The position numbers and the translations under genes were made by a program. 64,000 bases of DNA from Pholis gunnellus (lineage: Eukaryota > Chordata > Actinopteri > Perciformes > Pholidae), in the NCBI GenBank assembly GCA_910591455.2, contig OU342809.1, positions 5,902,363-5,966,362 on the forward strand, given 5' to 3'. The notes beneath the pieces are model-generated. The model did not search any database, was not told the origin of the DNA, and saw only the letters and a list, made by a program, of their open reading frames with translations. How positions within the stretch are numbered: the first letter of the stretch is position 1; every line of letters starts with the position of its first letter. Below, one piece after another: positions 35,890-47,963 of the stretch.

Positions 35890-36560
35890 ATGAGTCGGCG
35901 TGCTTCGCACTCCGAAGAAGGCTACACATAAGGCGCTAACAACTAGCATGGCCGAACAATGCATCTTAACTGCTAGAGAATTCGACCACGACTCCAGAGA
36001 TATCTTCAGAATTTGTCTCCGTGAAACCTTTCCAGAGGTACAAGCCAACAAGCACCACAACACCCAGCCACTCAGCAGCAGAACAACCGTGAAAGTTCCA
36101 TACTTTGAGACGAATCATGAAGAATAGAGTCCGGTAATCCGTTCGAAGCTAACCTGCTATGTTGCTATCCATGTCCTCTGGCCCTCTGCTCTGTTTCCTG
36201 GAGAAAGGGGGGTCAACCTAACATTTGGGACCCGGGGGAAGGGAGGCGAGCTTTGGGCGAATGGAATTTTACGCACGGGGTTGAAAGGCGTTTCTTCGAT
36301 TTTGACGTGCTAAAGACTCTGTCAATCAAAACCAGGCTTCTATCCCCACACTACTGAGACTCTAAGGTGTCTAATATGGTTTCATTCTTGAAAATGGACC
36401 AATCATAGGCTGTCTGAGCTCCCAACACACACATGAAGACTGGAGCTCAGATGAGAATCATCCATGGTTTACAGCCTTAGAGAGGATTCTGGCTCTCAAA
36501 ATGATGCCAAATACACTTTTGAGTATGGGTATGCAATTTTCGAGCAGAGGCCTAAAAATA
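35890..36560. other. Segment of distinct composition, possible unassigned repeat
   Basis: Richer in CpG and GC than its flanks (gagtcggcgtgcttcgcac, gggacccgggggaaggg, tttacgcacggggttg). A 75-codon frame at 35900-36127 contains an internal methionine in good context (ctagcatggcc) leading to MAEQCILTAREFDHD, but no family is recognised. Inverted aggcct words flank aaaaat near 36549. It may be an old transposable element or an isolated transcribed segment; I cannot decide. Confidence 0.25.
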
Positions 36561-36569
36561 GGCCTAGAG

Positions 36570-37720
36570 TTCAAGAGAAGTGTGAAACAATCCAATCATT
36601 TCACAATGAGAGATGAAAAAAATCTAGTGTCTTTTTGGCATCCATTTCAGGTATTATGTCGATAAAAGCAACCTTTCCCATAGACATTGAAAATAATTAT
36701 TGGATTGATTATGGGGAGAATGTTATGTGCTCATTGTCAGACAGAATTCCACCAATGTGTCGCTCCTCATCGAATATGTTGCGTGAGGTCTTATATTGTG
36801 AAGCTGACATCGTCAAAGCAATGTGCCTTTATCTCTTGGGAGGCTTACAGGGCTAGGGCATGATTGTCTCTCTGAATTAATGGCCCTCTGTTCGAGTGAA
36901 AACTAGAACAGCAGCATAATTAAACTCCACTCTATATTCTGCAATAGCTCCCTTGCTTTACCAGGTGAGCATTGCCTTGCCGGCCACTTCCCTGGCTGTC
37001 TTTGTACTGCTTGGGTGGGTTTCAGTTCAAATCAATTGGAATCAAATAGAATACGTTATTAAAATGTGTCATAAGGTCAGTAAAAGAGTGGATTAAAGCA
37101 TGATGGCAAATTAAAAGTCAATATCTGATATTTAAGAGTCCTCAAAACTCAACAGTCAAACATTTTAGTGTGCATCCACTTTTTGAATGATCTGCTATTT
37201 ATTTAAAGCTTTAGAGGTTTGATTTGAAGTGCTTTGGCTGTTTGTCCATTTACAGTATTTTTGGCAATATATGTTGCCTGCATTGCCCTGTCCCTGAAGC
37301 CCATGTTTGTGATGCAAGTTTAATTATTCACTAAAACTTTAGTCAAGTGGTCAGGGTTGTTGTTAAACATCTCATGAAAAGCTCAACAACTGACATTCAG
37401 CTGTGCACAACAGAGACCGAAAATCAATGTTCCAATTTTGTCAAAGGACATAGCAGCAATGTTTGACTATCATTTTGTGGACATTTGCAGCAGTATGCCT
37501 GCCAAATTTCTAGTCTGTGTGTCATTCATTTATTTTCTACATCGGATTTACCTTCAATCTTGTTGATGTACTATCGAAACTGGACTTACTTCTTTTAGTT
37601 CATATTCTCGGTGCCTCACAATGCCCAGTGTACTCCGTTATCTTTGGATTGAAAGCAGCCTTTTAACTGGACATGCAATATGTATACATACAGTCAACAT
37701 ATAGTATGTGGATGCCCTGA
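36570..37720. other. Non-coding stretch, nothing recognised
   Basis: AT-rich; no repeat or coding signal beyond short chance frames. Confidence 0.45.
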
Positions 37721-37734
37721 CATCAAAGAGTAAA

Positions 37735-37895
37735 TTGGAGCTCAACTTCTCAAAGACCAATGATCTCTGTTGTGGGGAAAGGTGAACATATAATGCCCTC
37801 ACACCCACTCTTCAAACCCCTGAGCCTCAAAGTCCAGGTGATGGAACAGGTCAATGCCTTTGATTACCTGGGGATGGAGGTATGGCTGCCCTCTG
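37735..37895 (+). pseudogene. Small LINE reverse-transcriptase scrap
   Basis: Frame 37735 gives LELNFSKTND, resembling the L-x-LN-x-SKT segment that follows the catalytic YADD box in L2/CR1/Rex-like LINE polymerases. About 100 bp later, in a different frame, 37842 onward gives MEQVNAFDYLGMEV, matching the V-x-x-FKYLG motif that normally comes next. Motif order and spacing fit one ancestral reading frame broken by an indel and by a stop after GER. The piece is short and highly diverged; flanking parts of the element were not recognised. Confidence 0.55.
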
Positions 37896-38658
37896 TCTTT
37901 CTCCCAAAATTCTGACATAGTGCACATTGAGCCCCAGCACAGTCTGTTTGTAGATAGATTCAAAGCTCCAATTCATTATTGGTGTACAGAGCCCCTCGCC
38001 CCAACTGTCAGTCCATATGTTGCAGCACATGAAGTCCACATGGTTCAAGCTGAGTTGCAGACTCAGTGTTAGGAAATACATTTTAACAGCTGCCCACGGG
38101 TCTCTTTCTGATTCTATAGTACATCCTGCTACAACTTTGCCTCCATCAAAGGCAAAGCAAAACTCTTCCAGGTCATCAATCATGCAAGTCAAATACGATA
38201 ACTACCACTCGAGAGTGTTGGTTGGTGTCTGTCAGAAGAAAAGCCATTCTAGACACACAGGAGTTCTCTCTCGCCTTATTTTCAGCACTCCCATCGTACC
38301 ACCATTGTAAAGTCCCTATGGCCAAGACAAACAGCCTTATTATGGAGTTTAGTCCTACATTTTGACTGCTGTCACTATCATGAACAGTCAAATATATTTG
38401 CATGTCAACATTGCTGTTTGTCCAATGTGTTTTTACCCTATGGCTGTCTTTTATTTGTTCGGTGAACTGGCAACTGCAAAGACAGACTTCTGTAATCTTG
38501 TGAAAAAAACGTTTTATAAATCACAGGTTTTAAAAATGTATGGTATGGCTATGTCTACCGTCTCAAAAAATATACACATTCCTATCATTAAATTAATCAA
38601 GCCGCCAGACACTGGATTCTGTTTACCAAATCTCAATCATTGTAGTATTGGGCACAAG

Positions 38659-38688
38659 TGCCTTGTTTCCAAATGCCTTGTTTCCAAA
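38659..38688 (+). repeat. 15-bp exact tandem duplication
   Basis: tgccttgtttccaaa is present twice in direct succession, which adds a repeated residue block to an otherwise unremarkable open frame. Confidence 0.93.
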
Positions 38689-38699
38689 CCCACACTTAG

Positions 38700-40190
38700 C
38701 CATGGATATAGTTACGCCCTTGAACATCGTTTTGCATATGTATACTTGTAACCACTCCACACTTATTGGACATGAGTCAATGAGAAATGCGGCAAGTGTG
38801 CAATTTCGCCATCTGTGTTGCATCGGCAAAGTTCTCCAATGGTGCCAGAGCAGCTATGATTACGCACAGCTGTGGCTATTTGTAGCATCCATACCACTAA
38901 TTCATCACGTTTCTGCAAACTATCATCGTGGTTTAAATCTTAATCATCATTATCATGAGGTTAATTGCAGAAGGATGATCAATGATTCATTCATAGTGCT
39001 CATGTTGAAACTGGCAAAGTGCCTCACAATTCAGAAAACAAATTCCACGATCATTAACAAGGAGATGATGGCTCGAATGTCTATTACAAGAATGATGAAA
39101 TTCATCAGTCAAAAAAATATTTTAAACATGCTTTTTATTCGCATTTTACAGAACCCTAAGGAGCCTGCAAAAATAATAACCCAATCATTTAATTTGGCAA
39201 AGGTTCCCCACCTCCCAACTTATATTCAACATCCTCCTTGTCATATCACCTGTAGCTATCTCTAGAAAAATGTGTGTACGCCTGGTCTACACGATTCAAA
39301 TGCCCCAGGCCGTTCCTCTTAATCATGGCCCACAAAATAGAACCGGAGTCCTATTCCATTATTCTGAGCTGCGTTTTTCAGGCGGGCCTGCTTTCAACAC
39401 TCTGGTGTGTGGTGCATACATTCTTACAGGACATTCTTCCTTAATAGATATTAGTTTATGTCTGGGAAAAGGCGTAGTCTTGTTTTTTGTTCTTTTTTTG
39501 TGCATAGACATCATTTATACACTGGCCCATCTTCTGCACTTATAGTAGTTTTACTGTATTTAATTGTTTAGCCCTGATTAAGTCAGCAATTCTTATTACG
39601 TCAGGATGGACTAATTGCTTTCAAGTGGTGTTCATATTTTTTGAGGAACATGTTTTCGTGAATTTGCTTTGAGCTCACCAATCATATGTTATTTCAGTAA
39701 GCTGCAGTCAAAGGTATCAACAGAAATATTAAACATATTGTTTGGGTTATATTTCATGGCCAGAGTTCCTTCTGAAAATAAACACGTTAGTCATATACAG
39801 GGTATAATGTCCTTGGCTGCACCTATGTCACTCATTTATATGACATAATTGTGTACTGTTGTTGCTCAAATTAAATAATGTAATTTGACAGATTTATATT
39901 TGCACTTAATTGTCCTCAATTTTAGTTAAAATGTGGAGAGCATATGGAGTCTGTGGTATCACACAATTTTTTGTAGGAAATGTTTTATTATACCAAAGCA
40001 CCAATCATTTAGCCCAATTGTGTCAGTACCTGTGGTTTCTTTGCTCTGTTTACTTCACATGCCAATGCTTCTCGTATGCCTTTGCTCCCATTGCATTTGC
40101 ACATGTTCCACCCCTTCTGGCAGGGCGTTAGATCATTAGACAAAATATTTTATACAATGGCTTGTATGAAAACTTAAAAAAGTTATTTGT
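38700..40190. other. Non-coding stretch with the longest (205-codon) chance frame
   Basis: The frame at 38648-39265 is the longest in the window but is rich in His, Met, Asn and Ile as expected of AT-rich non-coding DNA. It has no domain, signal peptide or Kozak context and begins across the 15-bp duplication. No repeats were recognised downstream to 40190. Confidence 0.45.
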
Positions 40191-40192
40191 TG

Positions 40193-40400
40193 AAGTTATC
40201 CTACAAATGTCTAGCAACACGAGCAATCATTGCGCCTGTGCAAGCCCCTATGGTGCAGAACCTGTTTCGGCAATAAAACTACTTTGTTAGGTTTAAGAAA
40301 ATATTAGTTTTAGTAAAAATTAAAGTGTGATTGTTTTGTTTAATAACTTGAGTCAACGTTTCACACCAGAAACGAACAGTCGACCTCCTCCCCATGCAGA
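40193..40400 (+). repeat. Percomorph ggtttaggcaac repeat, copy 4 (diverged)
   Basis: Collinear with copy 3: gttatcctacaaatgtc and agcaacac on the left, ttcggcaataaaactac and ttgttaggtttaagaaaa as the core, and cgacctcctccccatg on the right. More diverged than copy 3 but the order of words is the same. Confidence 0.75.
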
Positions 40401-40546
40401 CTTTGTTCCTCTTTATTTATACTGTACTTTGCCATCTGACTTCCTTATAAACAGTGCTGGACGTTTTGACTAATGATTTCAAGGGTTATACGGTTGAATT
40501 GGGAACAGCTTGCGTTAGAACTAGATGCCAGCGTTGCAGAAAAGGC

Positions 40547-40742
40547 AGCCCCCAAACTGCCCCTCTCCCCAGATAGGCCTTCTCTTCTTCCCTCGCTCTC
40601 TTCCTTTCTGGCCGTATCGCTCTATCCCAGACCATCCACTCTGTCCCCTCCACATGCCGTCTCACTCTCCTATCTGCCTCTCGTATGCTTCATCTCATCC
40701 TCCCACCTCTTTCTATGACTCTCTTTGTGTCTCTTTTACTTC

Positions 40743-40778
<36 letters not shown>
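40547..40778 (+). repeat. Polypyrimidine tract ending in a (CT)16 microsatellite
   Basis: About 200 bp of predominantly C/T sequence (for example ccctctccccagatagg, tcttcttccctcgctctc) lead to an uninterrupted CT array at 40747-40778. Long mirror-symmetric pyrimidine runs can form triplex (H-DNA) and mutate readily. Confidence 0.9.
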
Positions 40779-40781
<3 letters not shown>

Positions 40782-40999
40782 ATCACCTGTACGTTTCATT
40801 GCTGGATCATGTCCAATACCCACCTAGACATCCCTGAGGACCAAAGGCTCTCTCTCCCTTTCCATTAATGACCTTGGTCCCTGTGGCTAGTCAGTGGTGT
40901 TTTTTGTACCACTGATGCCAAAGAAGAGGGCCCAATGGCGCCAAAGGTATAAATGATTAATTCCGTTCTTTTCCTAGTGGGTGATTGAGCATCGTCCAA

Positions 41000-41037
41000 A
41001 TGGGGACCGTTGTTGATAATGGGGACCTTTGTTGATA
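41000..41037 (+). repeat. 19-bp tandem duplication
   Basis: atggggaccgttgttgata and atggggacctttgttgata follow directly on each other and differ at one base. Confidence 0.92.
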
Positions 41038-41246
41038 ATGGTGTAAAATAGACATATGTTATGTGTAGTGTAAAAGGAGAGACATCAGAAGTGGACATCT
41101 ATGGTCCAATATGAAATAAAGAATCCTAAAAGATTGGGTACATTTAGGAATGGAGATGTAATCTGTTACTGTTGACGTATGAATGATTTAAGGGCAACTT
41201 TATTGATTTTACATTTTGTAACAACAGGAACATGCTCATGTCAGAG

Positions 41247-41440
41247 GCATCCAGCCATCCGACCATTTGCTAAACCGCTTATTGTGTTCAGGGTCACATG
41301 GGGGCTTGTGCCTCTCCCAATGCACTTCGTGTGGCAGACCCCAGAGAGGTCATGAGTCTGGACCAACCAATATAGACAGGCGACCACCTTCACACACTCT
41401 GGAGCTTTCAGCATTCTAACATAGTCCTCAAACAGATCGT
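41247..41440 (+). repeat. Diverged fish dispersed repeat (ccgcttat..gttcagggtc type)
   Basis: Begins with degenerate catcc words (catccagccatccgacc), then aaaccgcttattgtgttcag, ggtcacatggggg, a cct..cccaatg stretch and aggcgaccacc. The order matches the common fish element that runs from a catccatccatc start through cccgcttatcctgttcagggtcg to gacaggtcgccagtc. Highly diverged; boundaries approximate. Confidence 0.65.
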
Positions 41441-41699
41441 TCATGTTGTCTGAAAAATTGAGGGTTAAACAACACAAGAACTATTTCAATAACTGTTCTG
41501 GATCTTCATCAAACGGTCCTTATCATCTTGATCATCATCTACAGTTCCAATGCAACTGACCCTTCCTCGGTCATGCCCATTGAGCAGAGCTTGGAACCCG
41601 GCAGGACCTCGGTCAACTTTCCCCTTTCCTGTTATGCATAGATATGGTGCATCTGTCAAAGGCAACATTACTATGCAAGTCAAATTATTTTGGTGTCAC

Positions 41700-42690
41700 A
41701 ATCGTATGTAGTCACATGTCAAGTTAGCTAATGTTAGCAAAATGCTAGCTAACTGGCTAAGGCATAGCCAATGTTACATTAAGGGGAAGTTGGACTAATG
41801 TGAGAACACGTCAGCCACGGACAGATACGTTGGTAGCTGACACATTTTTTTAGGTTTGATCAAGGCTAACGTCTTTTGGTGTTGGACACAATGGATACAC
41901 AATGTCTAACATTTCAATGGGAAAAGTTATCTGAGTAAAAGTTATCATCATGAGTATATCCTTCCAACAAAGTCCTTGTTGTCAGCTTCGTGAAGCTATA
42001 TTGCCTGACGCCCAGGAACAATAACACACACTGTGGCACCCTGCTAACCTGCGTTGCCATGTTTGTATTTGTCAGTCTTGTCCAACCGAGCAACAGTAAC
42101 TAAGGGGGGCGGGAATTGGTTAGGGTTAATTAAAGCTGAATACGCAGTATTAAGAAAGATTCATTTCCATTTTGGCTCCCATTGATATCACTTTTTCTCT
42201 ACAAGAGGAGACTTTGAGAGTTTTGAATGACGTCAACTAAAATCAATTTCGATCACTATAACGACACTGACTCTGTATAATGCAGCTCTGGTATTTGTAT
42301 CCCCCACCTAGTTTTTCATCAGGCCCACATCAATGAAATGCAAACTACATTAACCTGTAGCACAAGGATATGCTTCTTAACTAGATTCATTAGTTATTTC
42401 CTCTTTGCATCATCAAGACCATGCCACTGATAAATTGCCCATACATCAGGGTTGTGCAAAGACAAATAATCACGCCCTGATGTTGTTGATGAATAATTGC
42501 TTCATGACTAAACAGGTTCAGTGAGGTTTGAATGTAAGTGATTCCTTGGCTGAATGCAAAAAGTGCACGTGGCAGTGCCAGCAACAACATCTCATCATAA
42601 CTAATCCCTGCCGTAAAGGAGATTAGAAAACTGGAGCTGCACTGTCTCTGTGGTTACACTCCCAAATTGACTGTATAGGCGAAAAGAGCA
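41700..42690. other. Non-coding stretch with gctagctaa-type inverted words
   Basis: An imperfect inverted repeat near 41725-41757 (agttagcta ... tagctaact) resembles gctagctaatgttagc-type sequence frequent in fish repeats; a similar word is at 20784. No complete element can be delimited and no coding signal was seen. Confidence 0.4.
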
Positions 42691-42699
42691 GAGCTTGTT

Positions 42700-42965
42700 G
42701 ATTTGTGGAGTTATTTCCTCTGAGAAACAACTGCAAGGTCAAGTGCTGTCAACACATTATGTTAGGCAGTGATATAGCTCGAGTACTCTGGATCCAGTGT
42801 ACCAGAATCAAAGGTCCTCTAAATGATGACTGTACCCCTGCTCTGATCCATCACCATAATGCTAATCAGGCTTGTCCCCATGGCAAGAGGCAGCGCCAAG
42901 CCACATCACTTGAAAAGCCTCATTTGCGCCAGAAAGCCATCTAGCCTCAATTCCCCATGAATTAT
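42700..42965. promoter_or_regulatory. Candidate conserved non-coding block (regulatory-like)
   Basis: Repeat-free, balanced composition, with caaggtcaagtgctgtc, ccataatgctaatcagg and catttgcgccagaaagcc close together. Frames on both strands overlap and lack motifs. Inferred from word content only. Confidence 0.25.
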
Positions 42966-43079
42966 GGCTTGATATAGGAATTCTCAGTTCTTCAGGGTTT
43001 TTGAAAATCCATGAGGAATGAAACACAGTAACACAAATGCCGGGCATACATTTGTCTTTTTGACTGAGGTCTGAAGGGG

Positions 43080-43440
43080 AGCCATTGCTAGTTATGTTCA
43101 GCTAATATCAGTGATGTGCATGGGGAGCCGGCGTTCCATGCCAGCAGCATGCAAACCATTTATCTCTCTTACGCTGTGCGTGGCATCTCTTTTGGGTAAG
43201 AAGTGATTTATACTGCAGGCGATGACAGGCAGAAAAATACCTCACATGTTTTCAAAGGCGATACGAGAGGGGCTTGTCTAAACGTCCCTGTCCTCCATCC
43301 GTCTCCATTGGCCTTTCGATATGCACACTTGAATCTCCTCATCCGAGGCTCTCTGGCATCGGCAGCCTGTGGATGGCCCTATAGGCAGACAAGGAGAAAG
43401 CACTTCACTTCCTCCCACACTCATCTGCAGATGTGAGTGG
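43080..43440. promoter_or_regulatory. Candidate conserved non-coding block (regulatory-like)
   Basis: GC-balanced segment with ggcgatgacaggcag (TGACAG, a MEIS/TALE-type core), ccattggcctttcgatatgc and catctgcagatgtg (palindromic E-box-like word). No repeats recognised. Confidence 0.25.
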
Positions 43441-43449
43441 TGGGATGTG

Positions 43450-45800
43450 GCCAGGGGAATGCACAGTGGGACAGATCATTTAGAGGTAATGTATCACTGG
43501 AATATAATCAGTCAGACTAACAGGAAAGCATTTAAAGCACAGTTTAGGGGACACTAACTCTGTGTAACTACAATGCTGATACTGGTTGATTTGATGTGAA
43601 TTATATGACAAAAAGGTAATGCTATATTTGTGTCAAGTGAAACAAGTGTGACACATTCAAAGGAAAGCCTGAATAAATAACAAAGGAAGATGTCTCCATA
43701 AAGGCTGTGAGGAGTCACTGAGGAGTTAGATGAGCATGAAAATTACATGAATCATATACCATGTTCTTCTCACTCATCAGATCCTAAACTATTTGACATG
43801 TCACTCCAAAAGGTCCCATAGTTGTTCAGACAGTGCTCTCTACTACCATCTATCATTAAAACATCAACTATGAGGAAATATATGTTTTGGAAGATTGTTC
43901 CAAGCCTCCAGTATCCTTGCAGGGCATCACTCTGTCTTTGACACCCATAACCCACTGGCCACACCACACAGACAGAAGAAGTATTCAAAGAGCAGTACAG
44001 AGTGGGCCGATCGGGTAAGGGAATGTAATAATATTGCTTTGTTTTAGTTACTTTGACAGGTTTCAACACTGGCAGTGTTGTAACAATGGGGAAGCCTTAC
44101 GTTTCCAGTTGTGTTTCTTCCTACAACTCTCCTTGCCTGGTAAACGCCCATGTCTTTCAAAGTCCGGACCTCCAGTTTGTAACACAGTCTCAGGCTGAAT
44201 GTGAGGTGACTTTATCGGTTTATTTTTTTTTAGTTGAGAAAGCTGATTTCACAGAAGACAGTATGAAACTGTTTCACATACTGCGTAGAACGTGAATAAA
44301 CTGACCTTCGCGTGGAGGGCCCCTTTAATTAATCAGCAGGATTTTTAGCTTGTCCATCTCTCCAGGATATAAGAAGACAAACCAAGACTAAATGAATAAA
44401 TTAGACAACAACAAACTGGAGAGCCTAAAATTAACAAACTACGACAACAGAGTATTAATCCAGACCCCAGGCAAGTCTGATGTTGGCCTGCCTCCTTTCC
44501 CTGTAGAAATCGGCTTTGGCTTTGTGGGAGAAAAACTGGCTCAATTGTCAGAAAGGCTAAGTGCTAAGGCAACACTGTTAGTCATCGATTGCAAGCGATA
44601 AGGTGGAGGTTCATATGCTATTTCCTGCGGGAGTTCGTCCTCTTGTGTTTGGCTGGGTGTTTGTGCATGAACATGTGTGTAAATGGAAATATATTTGAAG
44701 GTCTCACACAAAGTAAAAAAGGGTGCAATCATTCTTGCTTGTAGAGATCACCTCTGCAGCTGAAGTGCTACAGAGCTGCTTGATTTTAACATGCTTTTGC
44801 ACTGCGGATTGTTGTTCATCTTGATTTGGCTGCTACGGTTGGTTGATTCCCACCGGGGCCAACAACCCTCGATATGTAATCACTCTTAGTGCTGTGTAGG
44901 TGTTTTGGGTCAGAGCATCCACCAAAGGGGATATATTGTCATGAAATAGCTGCCAACCCTGGAGATTTTTCAAAAATGTGCAGTTTTTTATTCTTTTTAA
45001 TTACCTGAAATAATATAATATTTGGCACATTGGTCTTTATTAAATCTGTTTTTCAATTATGTCAAGCATAGGCACAGGATGAAATGCATTGCAAGCCTAT
45101 TTTGTATATTTTCACATGAGCAGTCAATCAGGAAATGTAGGGAAAAAAGAACAATGCTGCTTTTGCTCTGCATGTATTTAGAGTATATTTCTCACTTCTT
45201 TACAGAGCAGTCCTAAGGTGCATATTTGTTTGAGTGTTGCTTAAGCATCCAGTGACTCTTCCAGTCTCCTATATTGAAGAACACAATTTAAAAGCTTTAT
45301 TGTTTTCATGACCCCCGCTGGTCTCTTAGACCTTGAGTAAAACACAAATAAATGTGAAGGCTTACCAAGCATAATGGCAGTTTAATAACTGCCAGGACAG
45401 GTATCTTGCACACAACTGTTTTAAATCGCACGCGTCAACAAAAGTGCAACAAAGCCACAATTGGACAGGGCTTCACCTCCTATTGCGGTTAGCAGGGAAA
45501 CAAGAACATGGCGATACGACAGGTATCTTTGTTCATCTCAGGGTTGACGGTAGAGCTGCCTGCAGATGTGACAGCGTAGTCAGTTAACATTCAAATTCAA
45601 GTCCACGTGTCCTTGCTAGTATAAAACAAAGGGAAGATAAATTCAGGTTACAGTCAGTCTGATGAACAGCATATAAGTGACCCAGCATACTCTATTTATA
45701 GAAACAAATTATCTATAAAACGCAACACAACCTTTTTATAAACATATGGGAAATACTGCACGGACACTTCATTCTTCACAATACCAATTACGCAACTGCA
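43450..45800. other. Non-coding stretch, nothing recognised
   Basis: AT-rich. An acceptor-like ctgcctcctttccctgtag ends at 44505 but the frame that follows (to 44601) matches no family and has no donor, so it is not called. Confidence 0.45.
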
Positions 45801-45806
45801 TACTTA

Positions 45807-46667
45807 TGTATCAGAGCACAAGCAGTGAGATGTGAACAGACATACGATTTTAATGATAGGGAGGTATGTAGGTGAGCTTTTCAAAACTGTTCCTCCCTTG
45901 GTAATGTCGAGGGGAGACCTTTTCAGGGGAGAGACAGGCCCCTTGACTCCTGCTGCTGCTAACTTTCTGCAGCAAAGTCCCACCAAAAATGAACTGGATC
46001 CGTCTTACAATCAAAAAGTATTTAATTAACATGAGAAGCTAGAACAGTTGCAAACTGAATTACTCTATCGATATCAATATGTCCCTTGGGGCTGAGTCCT
46101 CACTTGCCCCACCTAATCGGCCAGCTCAGCTGGTCAACTACAGAGTTGTAACGGCGCGAACAGAACCCAAAACTCTCTGGAACTATCCTATATTTAAAAG
46201 TCTCTATCCGAAAGTTTAAATGTCCAGTATTAGCCTCTGTGATTGGCCGAAATACAATAAACCCTAATGGCTTTGGCCAGTTATCAGCTCAGTGTTTGGT
46301 TGAAGTCGTCCGGACTCCTCCTGCTCTGTTGGTCATCTGTCCAGCTCCTCTGTGTCCCCTTTGATGTCCATTGTGATGTCTCTGGTTCTTGACCTATTCC
46401 CTTATATGGTCGTGAAGAGCCTGTCCTCTGCATTCCTCACTGACCCTATCTCTCCTGATCTCTCTGCCTCATGGCTCAGAACCCCCATACCTATGTGACT
46501 GTACTTTGGTTCAATACTTCCAATGATTATGTTTAAGACTCCTACAAGTAAACTTATTGCAAACATATAATATCTTCTATCAGTAAACATCCTGTAAACC
46601 TATAATACATTCCATAAGTAAATATATTGTGACTCTTAACATAATTTACATTCTTATCATTGTGACA
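45807..46667 (-). mobile_element. Probable solo LTR (861 bp)
   Basis: The segment is bounded on the plus strand by tgta..gaca, giving the TG..CA ends of an LTR. It is flanked by actta (45802-45806) and acttt (46668-46672), a 4-of-5 target duplication. In minus-strand orientation it starts TGTCACAATG, carries a TATA-like ccatataaggg (about 46408-46398) and a second aaatatagg near 46190, an ATTAAA polyadenylation word near 46023, and ends in GATACA. No gag, pol or env remnant, primer-binding site or second LTR lies beside it, so it is read as a solo LTR left by recombination. Ty3/gypsy versus endogenous-retrovirus origin cannot be decided from an LTR alone. Confidence 0.55.
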
Positions 46668-46679
46668 ACTTTATTCACC

Positions 46680-47960
46680 ACTAGGGGTGTTATTAATTCT
46701 ATTAAATAATGCTTTTAATACTTAAATTCTTCACAGTAATTACTTGTATTAAAGGAATGCATGCACCTATTGTCTTACTCACTGGAGCTGCAGTACTGAA
46801 ATTTCTTTGTATTCCCAGTTTCAATGTCCATTCCTTAATTGGCTTCTTTTAAGCAGTGCACACATGGTTGGACTCCCAAGTGCGAACAGCCCTCCAGTTA
46901 AACCTGCACCACTATCTCTTTGTTTCATTGTAGCACCGTCTGGAGGATACCCCACTCCTATATAATGTAAACTAAATGCATATGTATGGGCTCGAGCAAT
47001 AGGTAATCTTCACATTCAGTGTTTCAGTAACTATGGCAACAAGACATTTGCTGCTTGCTTTCATGAAATGGTGCCCAAGGCTGAGTCTAATAAAAATGTA
47101 TTTTCTAGATTGTTCCGACATCACATCAAATCTGACTATCAGCGCTTGAAGGCGGGGATCAGTTTGAGGATTTGATAAGCTGCTGTCTTGGCTGTCATAG
47201 TCTTTCCTCTTCTACTGGATATTGTGCACACGACCATAAAGGAGTATCATAGCAGCCACATCATTGGTCCTCTTACATACTCTTTGATCTCATCATTAAT
47301 ATATAGAGTAGCTTCAGATACACATTTGGGGCGAATTCAGGCTGAGCTAAGTATTGTTACTTTGCACCACAAATGGAAGCACACTGATTGGCTGGGAGGC
47401 AAAGGAGAAAAAGCCAGTGAGGGATTACTTTTCTTTTTTTTTTGTTGAACACAAGTGGTTTCCTCTTGGTGTCCCTGTTGTGTCACTAACACCTTCAGTC
47501 TGTACTGTCTCTTGGTCGAAGTAAGCAAGAACAAGCACTGTAGTGTGTTCAGTCTCAAATGTGAAATGGAATAAATAAAGGCACTCTATGATTCCATAGT
47601 TGTACTTTCAAGGTATGAGTATTATATTACAGAACAAAAGAGGGAAAGTCAATATCAGAATAGGATCATATAGATATGTCTTTGTGTCCACTCAGCAGCA
47701 GTTTGTAGCCTACAGTATGGTGGAGCAGTGAACAAATTGGCTGGCAAAAGATACTCATCACAAAATATTTCATTAAATTAATTACTTTCCTTAGAAACTG
47801 CTAGGTTGCTCTTCACAAAGCTGTCAAGTTTGAAAATTAATAAAACCTTATAGCCAAAATGGGGCTATTTTAATATCCTTTATTACAAATGTTGTTATGT
47901 ATTATCCGTTTCTAAATATGAACCACTGCAGACAAAGTCAATGACATCTTGGGTATTGGT
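46680..47960. other. Non-coding stretch, nothing recognised
   Basis: Contains a T-rich run near 47430-47444 but no recognised repeat, RNA or coding feature. Confidence 0.45.
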
Positions 47961-47963
47961 TCC

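Noticed and set aside
37700..37732. Resemblance of atatagtatgtggatgccc to a Tc1-like transposon end
   Set aside because: Only about a dozen bases agree and there is no paired terminus or TA duplication; not separable from chance.
38648..39265. 205-codon open frame, the longest in the window
   Set aside because: Residue usage follows AT-rich non-coding DNA, no domain or signal is visible, the start lies in a 15-bp duplication, and there is no splice or promoter context.
44470..44601. Exon beginning after ctgcctcctttccctgtag
   Set aside because: The acceptor-like tract is good, but the following peptide matches nothing and no donor follows before the stop.
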